A stretch of 64,000 nt of DNA, taken from positions 1,240,001 through 1,304,000 of the forward strand of contig NZ_CP022423.1 in assembly GCF_002222655.1 (NCBI RefSeq), read 5' to 3'. Source of the stretch: Vitreoscilla filiformis (lineage in GTDB: Bacteria; Pseudomonadota; Gammaproteobacteria; Burkholderiales; Burkholderiaceae_C). Shown here one piece after another: positions 19,267-26,966 of this stretch. Every line of letters begins with the position of its first letter. Positions within the stretch are counted from its first letter, which is position 1. The translations under genes and the position numbers were made by a program. The notes beneath the pieces are model-generated. The model was given only the letters and a program-made list of their open reading frames with translations, was not told the origin of the DNA and searched no databases.

Positions 19267-19436
19267 TCGACGCGCAAACTGTGCTCGATGCCATCGCGTC
19301 CCAGGCCCAAATCGCGCAGTTCACGCTCGTCCATCGCGAGCAACTGCGCCCGGTCACGCTGTAAGCGTCGGCGTTGCAGCCAACGGCGCCAGATCAAACA
19401 CAACACCCGCCGCACACGCACCCCACGCAACCCCAT
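19215..19436 (-). CDS. DUF1127 small basic protein
   Basis: A 73-residue, arginine-rich protein. The DUF1127 core is clear: RDRAQLLAMDERELRDLGL followed by GRDGIEHSLR. The start at 19436 has GGAG six bases upstream; an in-frame ATG at 19487 would give 90 residues but has a poorer site. Small DUF1127 proteins have been linked to RNA binding and phosphate or arginine metabolism in alphaproteobacteria; that role is not established here. It is convergent with, and overlaps by 52 bp, the binding-protein gene. Confidence 0.75.
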   Translation of the reverse strand: MGLRGVRVRRVLCLIWRRWLQRRRLQRDRAQLLAMDERELRDLGLGRDGIEHSLRVDQRMKRPPCPTIVNSTK

Positions 19437-19582
19437 GACCCGCTCCTGAACGGTGAAGGCCCCCCGGGTGGGAGGCCGGTGCGTCATGCTCGCCGCGTCA
19501 CTCCGGTTTGAAAAGTTGAATGTTCTGAGGTCTGACTTCAGTTTTTCTGAGGGTATGGCGCTGCGCCGGCACAATCACCGGC

Positions 19583-20491
19583 ATGCGCCAGCTCAACCTC
19601 GACCAGCTCCACACCCTCGTCACCATTGCCGACCTCGGCACCTTGGCGGCAGCCGCCCAAGCCTTGCACCTGGCGCCCCCCACGGTGAGCCTCCACGTCA
19701 GTGAGTTGGAGGCGCGTTTGGGTGTGTCATTGCTGGTGCGCGGCCCGCGCCGGGCCCAGCTCACCGCCGCCGGCCAAGCGCTGGTGCGGCGTGGGCGCCG
19801 CTTGTTGGCCGACGCCGACGCAGCGGTCGAACAAGTGCGCCGCATTGCCCAGGGGCGCGAGGGCAAGGTGCGGCTGGGCACGTCCACGGGCGTGGTGGTG
19901 CATCTGCTGCCGCAGGTGCTCGAATCGCTGGCGCAGCATCGACCGGGGCTGGATGTGGAGTTGAGCATCCTGGGTTCGCACGACACCCTGGCCCGCTTGG
20001 CCGCCGAAAAGCTGGAGCTGGGCATCGTCGCTCTGCCGGTGCAGCCGCCGCCCGGCGTGGTGCTGACGCCGTGGCGCAGCGATCCGATGCACGCCTTTGT
20101 GCCCGCTCAATGGGACGATGTGCCCGAGGTCGCCACCCCCGCGTGGCTGGCCGCGCAACCCCTCATCGCCAACGACGCCCAGGCGCTGATGCACCATCAA
20201 ACGGCGCGCTGGTTCGCGCAGGCGGGTTTTCACCCTCGGGCGCGCATCGAGCTAAATTTCACCGAGGCGATGAAAAGCCTGGTGGCTGCCGGTTACGGCG
20301 CCGCCGTGCTGCCGCTGGAATCCCCGCTGCAAACGACGCCCGATCCGCGCATCCGCCTGCTGCCACTCGATCCGCCGCTCACCCGGCATTTGGCCCTGGC
20401 GCATCCCGCACCCGACAGCCTGGACGGGCCGACACGCGAAGTGCTGCACGCGCTGCACACCTTCGTCCAGCCGCTCAACCGCGTGAATTGA
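19583..20491 (+). CDS. LysR-family transcriptional regulator
   Basis: A 302-residue LysR regulator. The N-terminal HTH is LDQLHTLVTIADLGTLAAAAQALHLAPPTVSLHVSELEARLG with the following LTAAG wing, then a LysR substrate domain (VRLGTSTGVVVHLLPQVLESL). It is divergent from the DUF1127 gene (146 bp gap). It ends 17 bp inside the convergent NrtR-like gene. Its target is not evident. Confidence 0.92.
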   Translation: MRQLNLDQLHTLVTIADLGTLAAAAQALHLAPPTVSLHVSELEARLGVSLLVRGPRRAQLTAAGQALVRRGRRLLADADAAVEQVRRIAQGREGKVRLGTSTGVVVHLLPQVLESLAQHRPGLDVELSILGSHDTLARLAAEKLELGIVALPVQPPPGVVLTPWRSDPMHAFVPAQWDDVPEVATPAWLAAQPLIANDAQALMHHQTARWFAQAGFHPRARIELNFTEAMKSLVAAGYGAAVLPLESPLQTTPDPRIRLLPLDPPLTRHLALAHPAPDSLDGPTREVLHALHTFVQPLNRVN

Positions 20492-21173
20492 GCCCGCGTT
20501 CGCTCAATGACAGCGCCCAGGCCGCACGCACTTCGGGCCGCAGCCGCCACAGTTGCGCCGGGCGGTGGGCGCCGCCGGCTTGGCGTTCGCCCGGCACGGG
20601 CTCCAACATCGCCAATTCCTCGACCTTGCGCCGAAAACTCACCTTGTTGATCGGTTCGCCCAGCACGGCCTCGTATACGGCCTGCAACTCGGGGAGGGTG
20701 AACGTCTCGCCACACAAGTAAACCGGCAGCGACGAGTAGACGCTTTTGGTGCGCACCCGCTGCACCGCTTCGGCCACGATGTGGGCGTGATCGAACGGCA
20801 GTTCGGGCAGGTGGGCCACGGCGCACAGATGCAGCCGGTCGTGTTCCGTCGGCACGATGTGCGCTGGCACCAAGGCGTAATACACCACCGACACCGACCA
20901 GCCACGCGGGTCACGCCCCGGCCCCGACCACGTCGCCAACTGCGCCAGATACGGGCTGGTGATGCCAGTTTTGTCGGCCAACACGCGTGCGGCGGCGTCC
21001 CAGGTGCTGGCGTCTTCGGCGGTGTGGATGAACCCGCCGGGCAGGGCCCAAGCGTCGGCGTGGGGTTCGCGGTCGCGGCGGTGCAGCAGGACGTGCAACG
21101 TTTGGTCGCGCAGGGTCAGCAGCACCACGTCCACGGTGCAGAACAAGGTGTCAGAAGGCGAAGCAAGGGACAT
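20475..21173 (-). CDS. nrtR: NrtR-like Nudix-related transcriptional regulator of NAD metabolism
   Basis: A 232-residue protein with an N-terminal Nudix-fold domain (about 10-145) and a C-terminal winged helix (LPELQAVYEAVLGEPINKVSFRRKVEELAMLEP). The Nudix box region (residues 46-71, GGFIHTAED...ARVLADKTGI) keeps the glycines and one Arg. The metal-binding REUxEE glutamates are replaced (Val, Asp, Lys), as expected for a non-catalytic ADP-ribose sensor. NrtR represses NAD-salvage genes, and pncA-like, pncB and nadM-like genes lie 1.3 kb away. It is 9 bp downstream of the diguanylate cyclase on the same strand. Confidence 0.88.
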   Translation of the reverse strand: MSLASPSDTLFCTVDVVLLTLRDQTLHVLLHRRDREPHADAWALPGGFIHTAEDASTWDAAARVLADKTGITSPYLAQLATWSGPGRDPRGWSVSVVYYALVPAHIVPTEHDRLHLCAVAHLPELPFDHAHIVAEAVQRVRTKSVYSSLPVYLCGETFTLPELQAVYEAVLGEPINKVSFRRKVEELAMLEPVPGERQAGGAHRPAQLWRLRPEVRAAWALSLSERGLNSRG

Positions 21174-21182
21174 GGGCCGATT

Positions 21183-22268
21183 CTAGGAAGCCGCTTGGCA
21201 GACCCGGTTTCTGCCGCTGGCTTTGGCTTGGTACATCGCCTGATCGGCTTCCCGCTGGAGGTCGGACAGCCCTTGATGCCCCGGTCGCCCAGCCGCCACC
21301 CCGATGCTGGCGCTGATGGGCAAGCGCTGGCCGCTGGGCAAGGGCGGTTGCAGGGCTTCCAGTGCGGCGCGCAGTTTCTCCCCCAATTGCGCCGCCCCCG
21401 CCAACGACGTGTGAGGCGCGAACACGCAAAACTCCTCACCGCCCACGCGCCCGAGCACATCGGCGGCGCGCAGATGGGTTTGCAGGCAGGTGGCGGCGGC
21501 GCACAGCACCGCGTCGCCGGCGGCGTGGCCGTGGCGGTCGTTCACCTGCTTGAAGTGATCCAGGTCGATGAACAGCAGCGCGTGATCCCAGCGGGCTTCG
21601 GCTTGCGCTTGGCGCAGCGGCGGCTCACACAGGGCTTGAAACGCCCGGGCGTTGAACACCCCCGTGAGCGGATCGTGCATCGACAGTTCGCGCAAGCGCT
21701 CGCGTGACAGGGCCACCGCCTGCCGCGCCTGGTGCATCTGCGAAGCGTAGGCCCAGAACATCCAGGTGGTGGCCAACATGGCCACGCTCAGGGTGACCAT
21801 GGCTGCCGGGCTGTAAGGCTGGGCCGAGTGTCCATTGGCCACAACCGCCACCCCCCAGAGCAGTCCACCGGAAAATACCCCCGCCCCAGGCCCCAGCAGC
21901 ATGAAACTGCCTGCCAGGTGCATGAAGAACCACAGCACGCGCAGCTCGTCCTGCGGCACCGTCAGCAGCCCGGACACGTTCAGCCCCAAACTCAAACCCC
22001 AGTGCGCCCAGACGGCAAACCGAAAGCGCTCTCGCCGCCCCCACAGCCCCAGCAGCAGCAAGCCATCCAGCACCGCCGAACTCCGCACCGCCCAGCGATG
22101 CACCGGGCTGAGCTGCACCGCGCCCAGCGCATCGGCCAAACCAAACACGCTGGTGATGAACACAGCGTTGATCAACACCACCAGCAAAAACCGAAAGCGG
22201 AACTGCGCCTCCTCCTCGTTTTCGCCGAAGTGCGCCCCTCCCCATGCCTGTCCCCATCGAGCTGCCAT
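21183..22268 (-). CDS. Membrane diguanylate cyclase (GGDEF)
   Basis: A 361-residue protein making cyclic di-GMP from two GTP. About six hydrophobic segments (residues 27-175) anchor it in the inner membrane. The GGDEF domain starts at LSMHDPLTGVFNARAF (about 195). The active-site motif is GGEEF at 276-280, and the inhibitory I-site RAAD (267-270) sits five residues before it, so the enzyme looks catalytically competent and product-inhibited. It is followed 9 bp later by the NrtR-like gene, in an apparent two-gene operon, and is divergent from the NAD-salvage operon. Confidence 0.93.
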   Translation of the reverse strand: MAARWGQAWGGAHFGENEEEAQFRFRFLLVVLINAVFITSVFGLADALGAVQLSPVHRWAVRSSAVLDGLLLLGLWGRRERFRFAVWAHWGLSLGLNVSGLLTVPQDELRVLWFFMHLAGSFMLLGPGAGVFSGGLLWGVAVVANGHSAQPYSPAAMVTLSVAMLATTWMFWAYASQMHQARQAVALSRERLRELSMHDPLTGVFNARAFQALCEPPLRQAQAEARWDHALLFIDLDHFKQVNDRHGHAAGDAVLCAAATCLQTHLRAADVLGRVGGEEFCVFAPHTSLAGAAQLGEKLRAALEALQPPLPSGQRLPISASIGVAAGRPGHQGLSDLQREADQAMYQAKASGRNRVCQAAS

Positions 22269-22302
22269 GTGTTCTCCTTGTCGCGAATGCGCTGAGAAAG
22301 CA

Positions 22303-22327
22303 TTGTCAAAGTCGGCACGCTTGACAA
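22303..22327. promoter_or_regulatory. Inverted repeat in the cyclase/nicotinamidase divergent region
   Basis: TTGTCAA (22303-22309) and TTGACAA (22321-22327) are perfect 7-bp complementary arms separated by 11 bases. They lie 35 bp upstream of the diguanylate cyclase start and 118 bp upstream of the nicotinamidase start. The two-turn-like centre-to-centre spacing (18 bp) would suit a dimeric regulator. The right arm also provides a TTGACA hexamer. Function inferred. Confidence 0.35.
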
Positions 22328-22394
22328 GGTGGCGGCCTCGTCAACCCTTGGCTTTGTCGCAACGGTATCTCCCTTGCTTGGGGTTGAGCTTTGT

Positions 22395-22405
22395 TGCAAT
22401 TTGCA
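22395..22405. promoter_or_regulatory. Candidate operator palindrome upstream of the NAD-salvage operon
   Basis: TGCAATTTGCA is a perfect palindrome (TGCAA, one base, TTGCA). It sits in an AT-richer patch 39 bp before the nicotinamidase ATG and 26 bp before its AGGAGG ribosome binding site. NrtR-type regulators bind AT-rich palindromes before NAD genes, so this is the natural place to test. The NrtR consensus for this group was not available. Confidence 0.35.
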
Positions 22406-22444
22406 TCTAAGTCGGCCTAAAGTGGGGGCCAGGAGGTGCCTGCC

Positions 22445-23293
22445 ATGTTTGAAACCACTGCCCCGGTCGCGCCCATTCACCTGCTGCTGATCGACGCCCA
22501 AAACGATTTTTGTGACCTTCCCGCCAGCGCCTGCCCACCGGGCGTAGCGCCCGCGCTGCCCGTGGCCGGCGCGGATGCGGATTTGCAGCGCGTGGCCGAT
22601 TTGCTGCGCACGGCAGGCGGGCGCATCCAAGCCCTCAATCTCACGCTGGACAGCCACCAGCGGCAGGACATCGCCCACCCCCCGTTCTGGCGCCAAACCG
22701 ATGGCCGCGAGGTGGCCCCCTTCACGCCCATTCGCGCCGCCGACGTGCGCGCCGGCACCTACCGCCCCGCGCAGGCCGACGCCCTGCCGCGTGTGCTCGC
22801 CTACTTGGAGGCACTCGAAGCCCAGGGTCGCTACACCCACATGGTGTGGCCGGTGCATTGCGAGGAGGGCACATGGGGCCATGCGCTGCACCCCGCCATC
22901 GCGGCGGCCTGTGAAGGGTGGACGCACGCCACGGGCCGCACGCCGCTGTTCGTTTTCAAAGGCCGCAACCCGTGGACGGAGCACTACAGCGCCGTGCAAG
23001 CCGAGGTGCCCGACCCTGCCGATCCAGCCACCCAACCCAACGCCGCGCTGTTGGCGGCGTTGGCGCCAGCGGGGGAAATCGTCGTCGCCGGGCAAGCGGC
23101 CAGCCATTGCGTGCGCGCCACGGTCGAGCATTTGATGGCGCAACTGCCCAGGCCGGAGCGCTTCACGCTGTTGGTCGATGGCATGAGCCCGGTCGGTGGT
23201 TTTGAGGCCGAAGCCGAGGCATTTTTCGCCCACGCGCAGGCCCTGGGTGCGCGGCGGATGCGCTGCGCCGAGTGGCTCGCCCAACGCATCTGA
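22445..23293 (+). CDS. Nicotinamidase-like cysteine hydrolase
   Basis: An isochorismatase-fold amidohydrolase of 282 residues, expected to hydrolyse nicotinamide to nicotinate. AGGAGG lies 8 bp before ATG 22445. Catalytic residues are visible as Asp in LLIDAQNDF (about 17), Lys in FKGRNPW (about 163) and Cys in GQAASHCVRATV (about 221). Metal-type ligands are seen in LTLDSHQ and the VHCEEGTWG segment. It is the first gene of a run followed 27 bp later by pncB. It is longer than E. coli PncA (213 residues), so a related cysteine hydrolase is possible, but the pathway context favours nicotinamidase. Confidence 0.82.
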   Translation: MFETTAPVAPIHLLLIDAQNDFCDLPASACPPGVAPALPVAGADADLQRVADLLRTAGGRIQALNLTLDSHQRQDIAHPPFWRQTDGREVAPFTPIRAADVRAGTYRPAQADALPRVLAYLEALEAQGRYTHMVWPVHCEEGTWGHALHPAIAAACEGWTHATGRTPLFVFKGRNPWTEHYSAVQAEVPDPADPATQPNAALLAALAPAGEIVVAGQAASHCVRATVEHLMAQLPRPERFTLLVDGMSPVGGFEAEAEAFFAHAQALGARRMRCAEWLAQRI

Positions 23294-23320
23294 CGCCCCG
23301 TTTTCGCTTAGGAGGTCGCC

Positions 23321-24562
23321 ATGTTCACCCCCGCTGGCCAGCCGATCATCACCCGCTTGCTGGACACCGATGTCTACAAGTTCAGCATGTGGCAGGTGCT
23401 GTGGCGCCGCCATCCGACGCTGGACGCGCATTACCGTTTCGTCTGCCGCAACACGCCGACGTTCGCGCTGGCCGAGCTTCTGCCCGATGTGCAAGCGCAA
23501 CTCGACGCGCTGTGTGCCCTGCGTTTCACCGCTGAGGAATTGGCTTGGCTGGCGGCGCAACCGGCGCTGCGGGCGGATTTCGTGGCCTGGCTGGCCGGTT
23601 TTCAGTTTGAGCGGCGCCACATTCGCGCCTGGGCGGAAGGCCCGACGCTGCACGTCGAAGCCAGCGGCCCGCAACCGCAGGTGATGGCGTTTGAGATGTT
23701 TGTGCTCGCCATCGTCAGCGAATTGGCCACGCGCCACCAGTGCGAGCGCTTGCCCGAAGGTGTCGCGCCATTCGTGGCCGAAGGCCGGCGCCGCTTGGCC
23801 GGCAAGATCGCGCAACTGCACGCGCTGCGGGCCGAGCCGCTGCCGCCCGAGGCCTGCCCGTTCGTGCTGATCGACTTTGGGTTGCGCCGGCGCCTGTCGG
23901 GCGCGTGGCAGCGCGAGGTGGTGACGACGCTGCGCGACGCGCTGCCAGGGACGTTCCGAGGCACGTCCAGCGCCCACTTGGCGCGCACGCTCGGGCTGCC
24001 GGCGGTGGGCACCATGGCGCACGAGTATTTGCAAACCTACCAAGCCTTGCCCGGGGATCTGCGGGATTTTCAGCGCCGCGCCCTGGCCGATTGGTGGGAC
24101 GAGTTCGGCTCGACGCTGGCCGTGGCCCTCACCGACGTGGTCGGCATGGCGGCGTTTTTGGCCGACTTTGGCCCGGAGCTGGCCCGTCATTACGTCGGGT
24201 TGCGCCACGATTCGGGCGATCCGCTGGTGTGGGCCGACCAAGCGTTGGCGCATTACGCCCGCTTGGGGCTGGAGGCCCGCGACAAGCGCCTGGTGTTCTC
24301 CGATGGGTTGGACACCGCCCGTGCCATCGCGCTGTACCGGGCGCTGCGCACGCGGGCGCAACTGGCGTTTGGCATCGGCACCCACTTGACGCACGACACG
24401 GGCTTGCCGCCGCTCAACATCGTCATGAAGTTGATCCGGGTGAACGGCCAGCCGGTGGCCAAGCTCTCCGACTCACCCGGCAAAACCTTGTGTGACGACC
24501 CGGCGTTTGTGCAGCATCTGCACCAAACCTTCGCCGCAGCGGCTGGCATGCAACCCGCTTGA
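23321..24562 (+). CDS. pncB: Nicotinate phosphoribosyltransferase
   Basis: A 413-residue enzyme joining nicotinate and PRPP to give nicotinate mononucleotide. The N-terminus ITRLLDTDVYKFSMWQVLW is diagnostic of PncB. FRGTSSAHLARTLGLPAVGTMAHEYLQTY contains the family's phosphoacceptor-type His, and VGLRHDSGDPLVWA and FGIGTHLTHD are further signatures. The ribosome binding site is AGGAGG, 27 bp after the nicotinamidase gene. It completes nicotinamide to NaMN salvage. Confidence 0.96.
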   Translation: MFTPAGQPIITRLLDTDVYKFSMWQVLWRRHPTLDAHYRFVCRNTPTFALAELLPDVQAQLDALCALRFTAEELAWLAAQPALRADFVAWLAGFQFERRHIRAWAEGPTLHVEASGPQPQVMAFEMFVLAIVSELATRHQCERLPEGVAPFVAEGRRRLAGKIAQLHALRAEPLPPEACPFVLIDFGLRRRLSGAWQREVVTTLRDALPGTFRGTSSAHLARTLGLPAVGTMAHEYLQTYQALPGDLRDFQRRALADWWDEFGSTLAVALTDVVGMAAFLADFGPELARHYVGLRHDSGDPLVWADQALAHYARLGLEARDKRLVFSDGLDTARAIALYRALRTRAQLAFGIGTHLTHDTGLPPLNIVMKLIRVNGQPVAKLSDSPGKTLCDDPAFVQHLHQTFAAAAGMQPA

Positions 24563-24597
24563 CGGGGCGTTGTCGTGTTTTTCGTTGGAGTTTGCCC

Positions 24598-25695
24598 ATG
24601 ATCGCTCCCGCCCTCGATGCCGCCGTGCTCATCGGTCGCTTCCAGCCCTTGCACCATGGCCATGTGGCCGGTTTGCGCCACGCGCTGGCCGAGGCGCCGC
24701 GCTGTGTGGTGGTGATCGCTTCGTCTTACCAAGCGCGCACGCCGCGCAATCCATTCACGTGGGAGGAGCGGGCCCAGCTCATCCGCCACAGCCTTTCGCC
24801 CGAAGAAGCGGCGCGGGTGAGTTTTGTGCCGGCGCGTGAGCCGTTTCACCTGCCACGCTGGGCGCGACAAGTGCGCCAAGGGGTGTTGAACGCCCTGGGT
24901 TTGCAGGATGAAAAAGAAGCGCTGCACGCCAACATCGGTCTGGTGAGTTTGATGGAGGACCTGCCCAGCCACGAGCGCATGCACATCGAGCTGCGCGCCC
25001 AAACCGGTTGGCAACTGTTGCCGACGTCGGTGGCGCCGTCGTTGCCGAGTCTGCCTACGCCGGGGCGGATGCTGCGCGAACACCTGTTCGCGAATGCCGA
25101 AGCTTTGCCCGATGCCACCCTGGCCGGCATGGCCCACGCCCTGCCCGACGCCACCCAGCAATTCGTGCGCACCTGGATGGACGGCCCGCACTACGCCGTG
25201 TTGGCCGAAGAATGGCGCATGCTGCGCGACTACCACGCCGCGTGGGCCGATGCGCCTTACCCGCCGGTGTTCGTCACCGTGGATGCCTTGGTGACGTGTG
25301 GCGGCCACCATGTGCTGTTGATTCGCCGGGGCCAAGCGCCGGGCAAAGGGCTGCTGGCGCTGCCGGGCGGGTTTCTCGATGTGCATGAAAGCCTCTGGCA
25401 CGCCACCCTGCGCGAGCTGGCCGAAGAAACCGGCTTGGAGCGCAGCGAACACGCCTGGCGGGCTGCTGTGCGCGGCATGGCGGTGTTCGATCACCCGGAG
25501 CGCAGCCAGCGCGGGCGCACCCTCACCCATTGCCATTGGTTCGATTTGCCGGACGCTTCCCCGCCGCCCGTCGAAGCCGCCGACGATGCGATGGACGCCG
25601 CGTGGGTGCCCATCCGCCACCTGCGCGCCCTGGAAGACCAATTCCACGACGACCACTTCCACATCCTCGATCACTTCCTGAATTTGAGTGCTTGA
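24598..25695 (+). CDS. Bifunctional NMN adenylyltransferase / Nudix hydrolase (NadM-Nudix)
   Basis: A 365-residue two-domain protein. The N-terminal half is a nucleotidyltransferase with GRFQPLHHGHVAG (about residues 12-24), the HxGH motif of NadM/NadR-type adenylyltransferases. The C-terminal half is a Nudix domain with an intact box, GGFLDVHESLWH then RELAEETGL, expected to hydrolyse ADP-ribose. Homologues occur in Francisella and cyanobacteria. The start ATG 24598 has GGAG 7 bases upstream, 35 bp after pncB. It contrasts with the degenerate Nudix domain of the nearby regulator. Confidence 0.9.
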   Translation: MIAPALDAAVLIGRFQPLHHGHVAGLRHALAEAPRCVVVIASSYQARTPRNPFTWEERAQLIRHSLSPEEAARVSFVPAREPFHLPRWARQVRQGVLNALGLQDEKEALHANIGLVSLMEDLPSHERMHIELRAQTGWQLLPTSVAPSLPSLPTPGRMLREHLFANAEALPDATLAGMAHALPDATQQFVRTWMDGPHYAVLAEEWRMLRDYHAAWADAPYPPVFVTVDALVTCGGHHVLLIRRGQAPGKGLLALPGGFLDVHESLWHATLRELAEETGLERSEHAWRAAVRGMAVFDHPERSQRGRTLTHCHWFDLPDASPPPVEAADDAMDAAWVPIRHLRALEDQFHDDHFHILDHFLNLSA

Positions 25696-25799
25696 AGGGG
25701 CTGTCGAGGCACGCACGTCCTCAGTTTCCCGATTGGCAGGGTCGGGGGCGGCTGGGCATGATTCCAAGCGCCGACATGGGTGAGCAAGGAGGGCGGGTC

Positions 25800-26177
25800 A
25801 TGTTGCTGTTGCTGAGTGGGGTGTCGTTGACGCTGATGGGGTGTTTGGCGGGGGCGTTGCTGGCATGGATTCCGCTGTCGCCCACGGGGCAAGCGCCTTC
25901 GCTGGCGCTGTGGGTGCTGTTTCCGTTGTTTGTGTTGGGCGGTTACGTGCTGGCCGTGATGGGCGCACGCCAAGCCCATTGGCGCGGCCTGACCTTGGGG
26001 CTGGGGGCGGTGCTGCTGTTGCTGGCGCTGTCCTGCGCGGTCGGGTTGCTGCTGCAAGCGTTGGGGGCGTGGCAACCCATGGCGGGGTCGGCGGCGCTGT
26101 GGTACGTGCTGGCGCTGGCGGGAGTGCCTGGCGGCGTCGGGGTGGCGGCTGGGGAGCGTGAACTCGTCAGCGAGTGA
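25800..26177 (+). CDS. Small four-helix membrane protein, unknown
   Basis: A 125-residue protein not recognised as a named family. The start ATG 25800 is chosen because AAGGAGG lies 7 bases upstream; in-frame ATGs at 25758 and 25776 would add a short polar head. Four hydrophobic segments are seen, at about residues 2-24, 34-52, 66-88 and 95-114, with a short polar tail GERELVSE. It lies downstream of the NAD operon and upstream of two other small membrane-associated genes on the same strand. Confidence 0.6.
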   Translation: MLLLLSGVSLTLMGCLAGALLAWIPLSPTGQAPSLALWVLFPLFVLGGYVLAVMGARQAHWRGLTLGLGAVLLLLALSCAVGLLLQALGAWQPMAGSAALWYVLALAGVPGGVGVAAGERELVSE

Positions 26178-26238
26178 ACGCACGGGCCATCGGACAATCC
26201 AAGGCGTTCGTGTCAAACGCCAAGCAAGGATTCATACC

Positions 26239-26667
26239 GTGAAATGGCTCTCTCTGTTGCAGCAAGTGCCCTGGTCGGACGTGATCGCCAACACGCCCAA
26301 AGTGGTGGACTCAGCCCGTAAGCTCTGGGACTCGACCCGCGCCAAGGCGGCTGAAGCGGTGGACGTCCCTGCCGAACGCGAAGTGGTGGCCACCGTGGTG
26401 ATGCCGCCGGCAGACGATCCGCTGCAAAACGTGCTGCACGCATTGGAAGATCGGATCGATCAGTTGGCGCAGGAGAACGCGACGCTGCGTGAGCAAATGC
26501 AGGCCACGTCCGGGCTGGTCAAAGCGTTGGCGGAGCAAAACGGCCAACTGGTGCTGCGGTTGGATGCGCAGGGGCGCCGGCTGCGGTGGCTCACACTGGG
26601 GCTCGCAGGGGTGGGGCTGTTGATGGTTGCCGCCTTTGGGGGCTGGGGCTGGAGTGCCCTGGCATGA
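26239..26667 (+). CDS. Coiled-coil protein with C-terminal membrane anchor, unknown
   Basis: A 142-residue protein starting at GTG 26239, with AAGGA 8 bases upstream. The N-terminus WLSLLQQVPWSDVI is amphipathic. Residues about 73-115 form a coiled coil (LEDRIDQLAQENATLREQM), followed by RRLRW and a C-terminal transmembrane helix (about 122-140). This layout suggests a tail-anchored cytoplasmic coiled coil. Its stop overlaps the next gene's ATG by 4 bases, so the two are coupled. No family was recognised. Confidence 0.65.
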   Translation: MKWLSLLQQVPWSDVIANTPKVVDSARKLWDSTRAKAAEAVDVPAEREVVATVVMPPADDPLQNVLHALEDRIDQLAQENATLREQMQATSGLVKALAEQNGQLVLRLDAQGRRLRWLTLGLAGVGLLMVAAFGGWGWSALA

Positions 26668-26960
26668 GTGTGCTGGCCGATGTGTGGCGCTTCATCTGGC
26701 GCGCAGCGGGCTTGATGCTCGCCCTGGGGGTGGTCGCCGGTTTGGTGATCATGGGCATGATCGTGTGGCTGGTGGCGCGTTTGCTGGGGCGCCGACCGCC
26801 TCCCGTGCGGGTGCAGTGGCCCCGCCAAGGTGAGATGCCGTTTGGTTTCCGGCAACGCCCGGGGACGCCAGCGGCGTCCGACGACAGCGTGGTGGATGTG
26901 CAGGTGCGCGAAGTGGCCGAGCGTTCGGAGGCCCTGCCCGGCCCGGGCACCAAGCCCTGA
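26664..26960 (+). CDS. Small single-pass membrane protein, unknown
   Basis: A 98-residue protein overlapping the upstream coiled-coil gene by ATGA. A long hydrophobic stretch (about 12-42, LMLALGVVAGLVIMGMIVWLV) is followed by LLGRRPPPVRVQWPRQGEM and a polar, acidic, proline-rich tail. The positive-inside pattern suggests a cytoplasmic tail. It probably acts with the coiled-coil protein. It ends 6 bp before the convergent SPFH gene. No family was recognised. Confidence 0.6.
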   Translation: MSVLADVWRFIWRAAGLMLALGVVAGLVIMGMIVWLVARLLGRRPPPVRVQWPRQGEMPFGFRQRPGTPAASDDSVVDVQVREVAERSEALPGPGTKP

Positions 26961-26966
26961 ACGGCG

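Noticed and set aside
22172-24394. A 740-codon minus-strand frame opposite the nicotinamidase and pncB genes
   Set aside because: Codon-position shadow of real genes; composition is atypical (His/Arg/Gln-rich) and it runs through parts of several genes.
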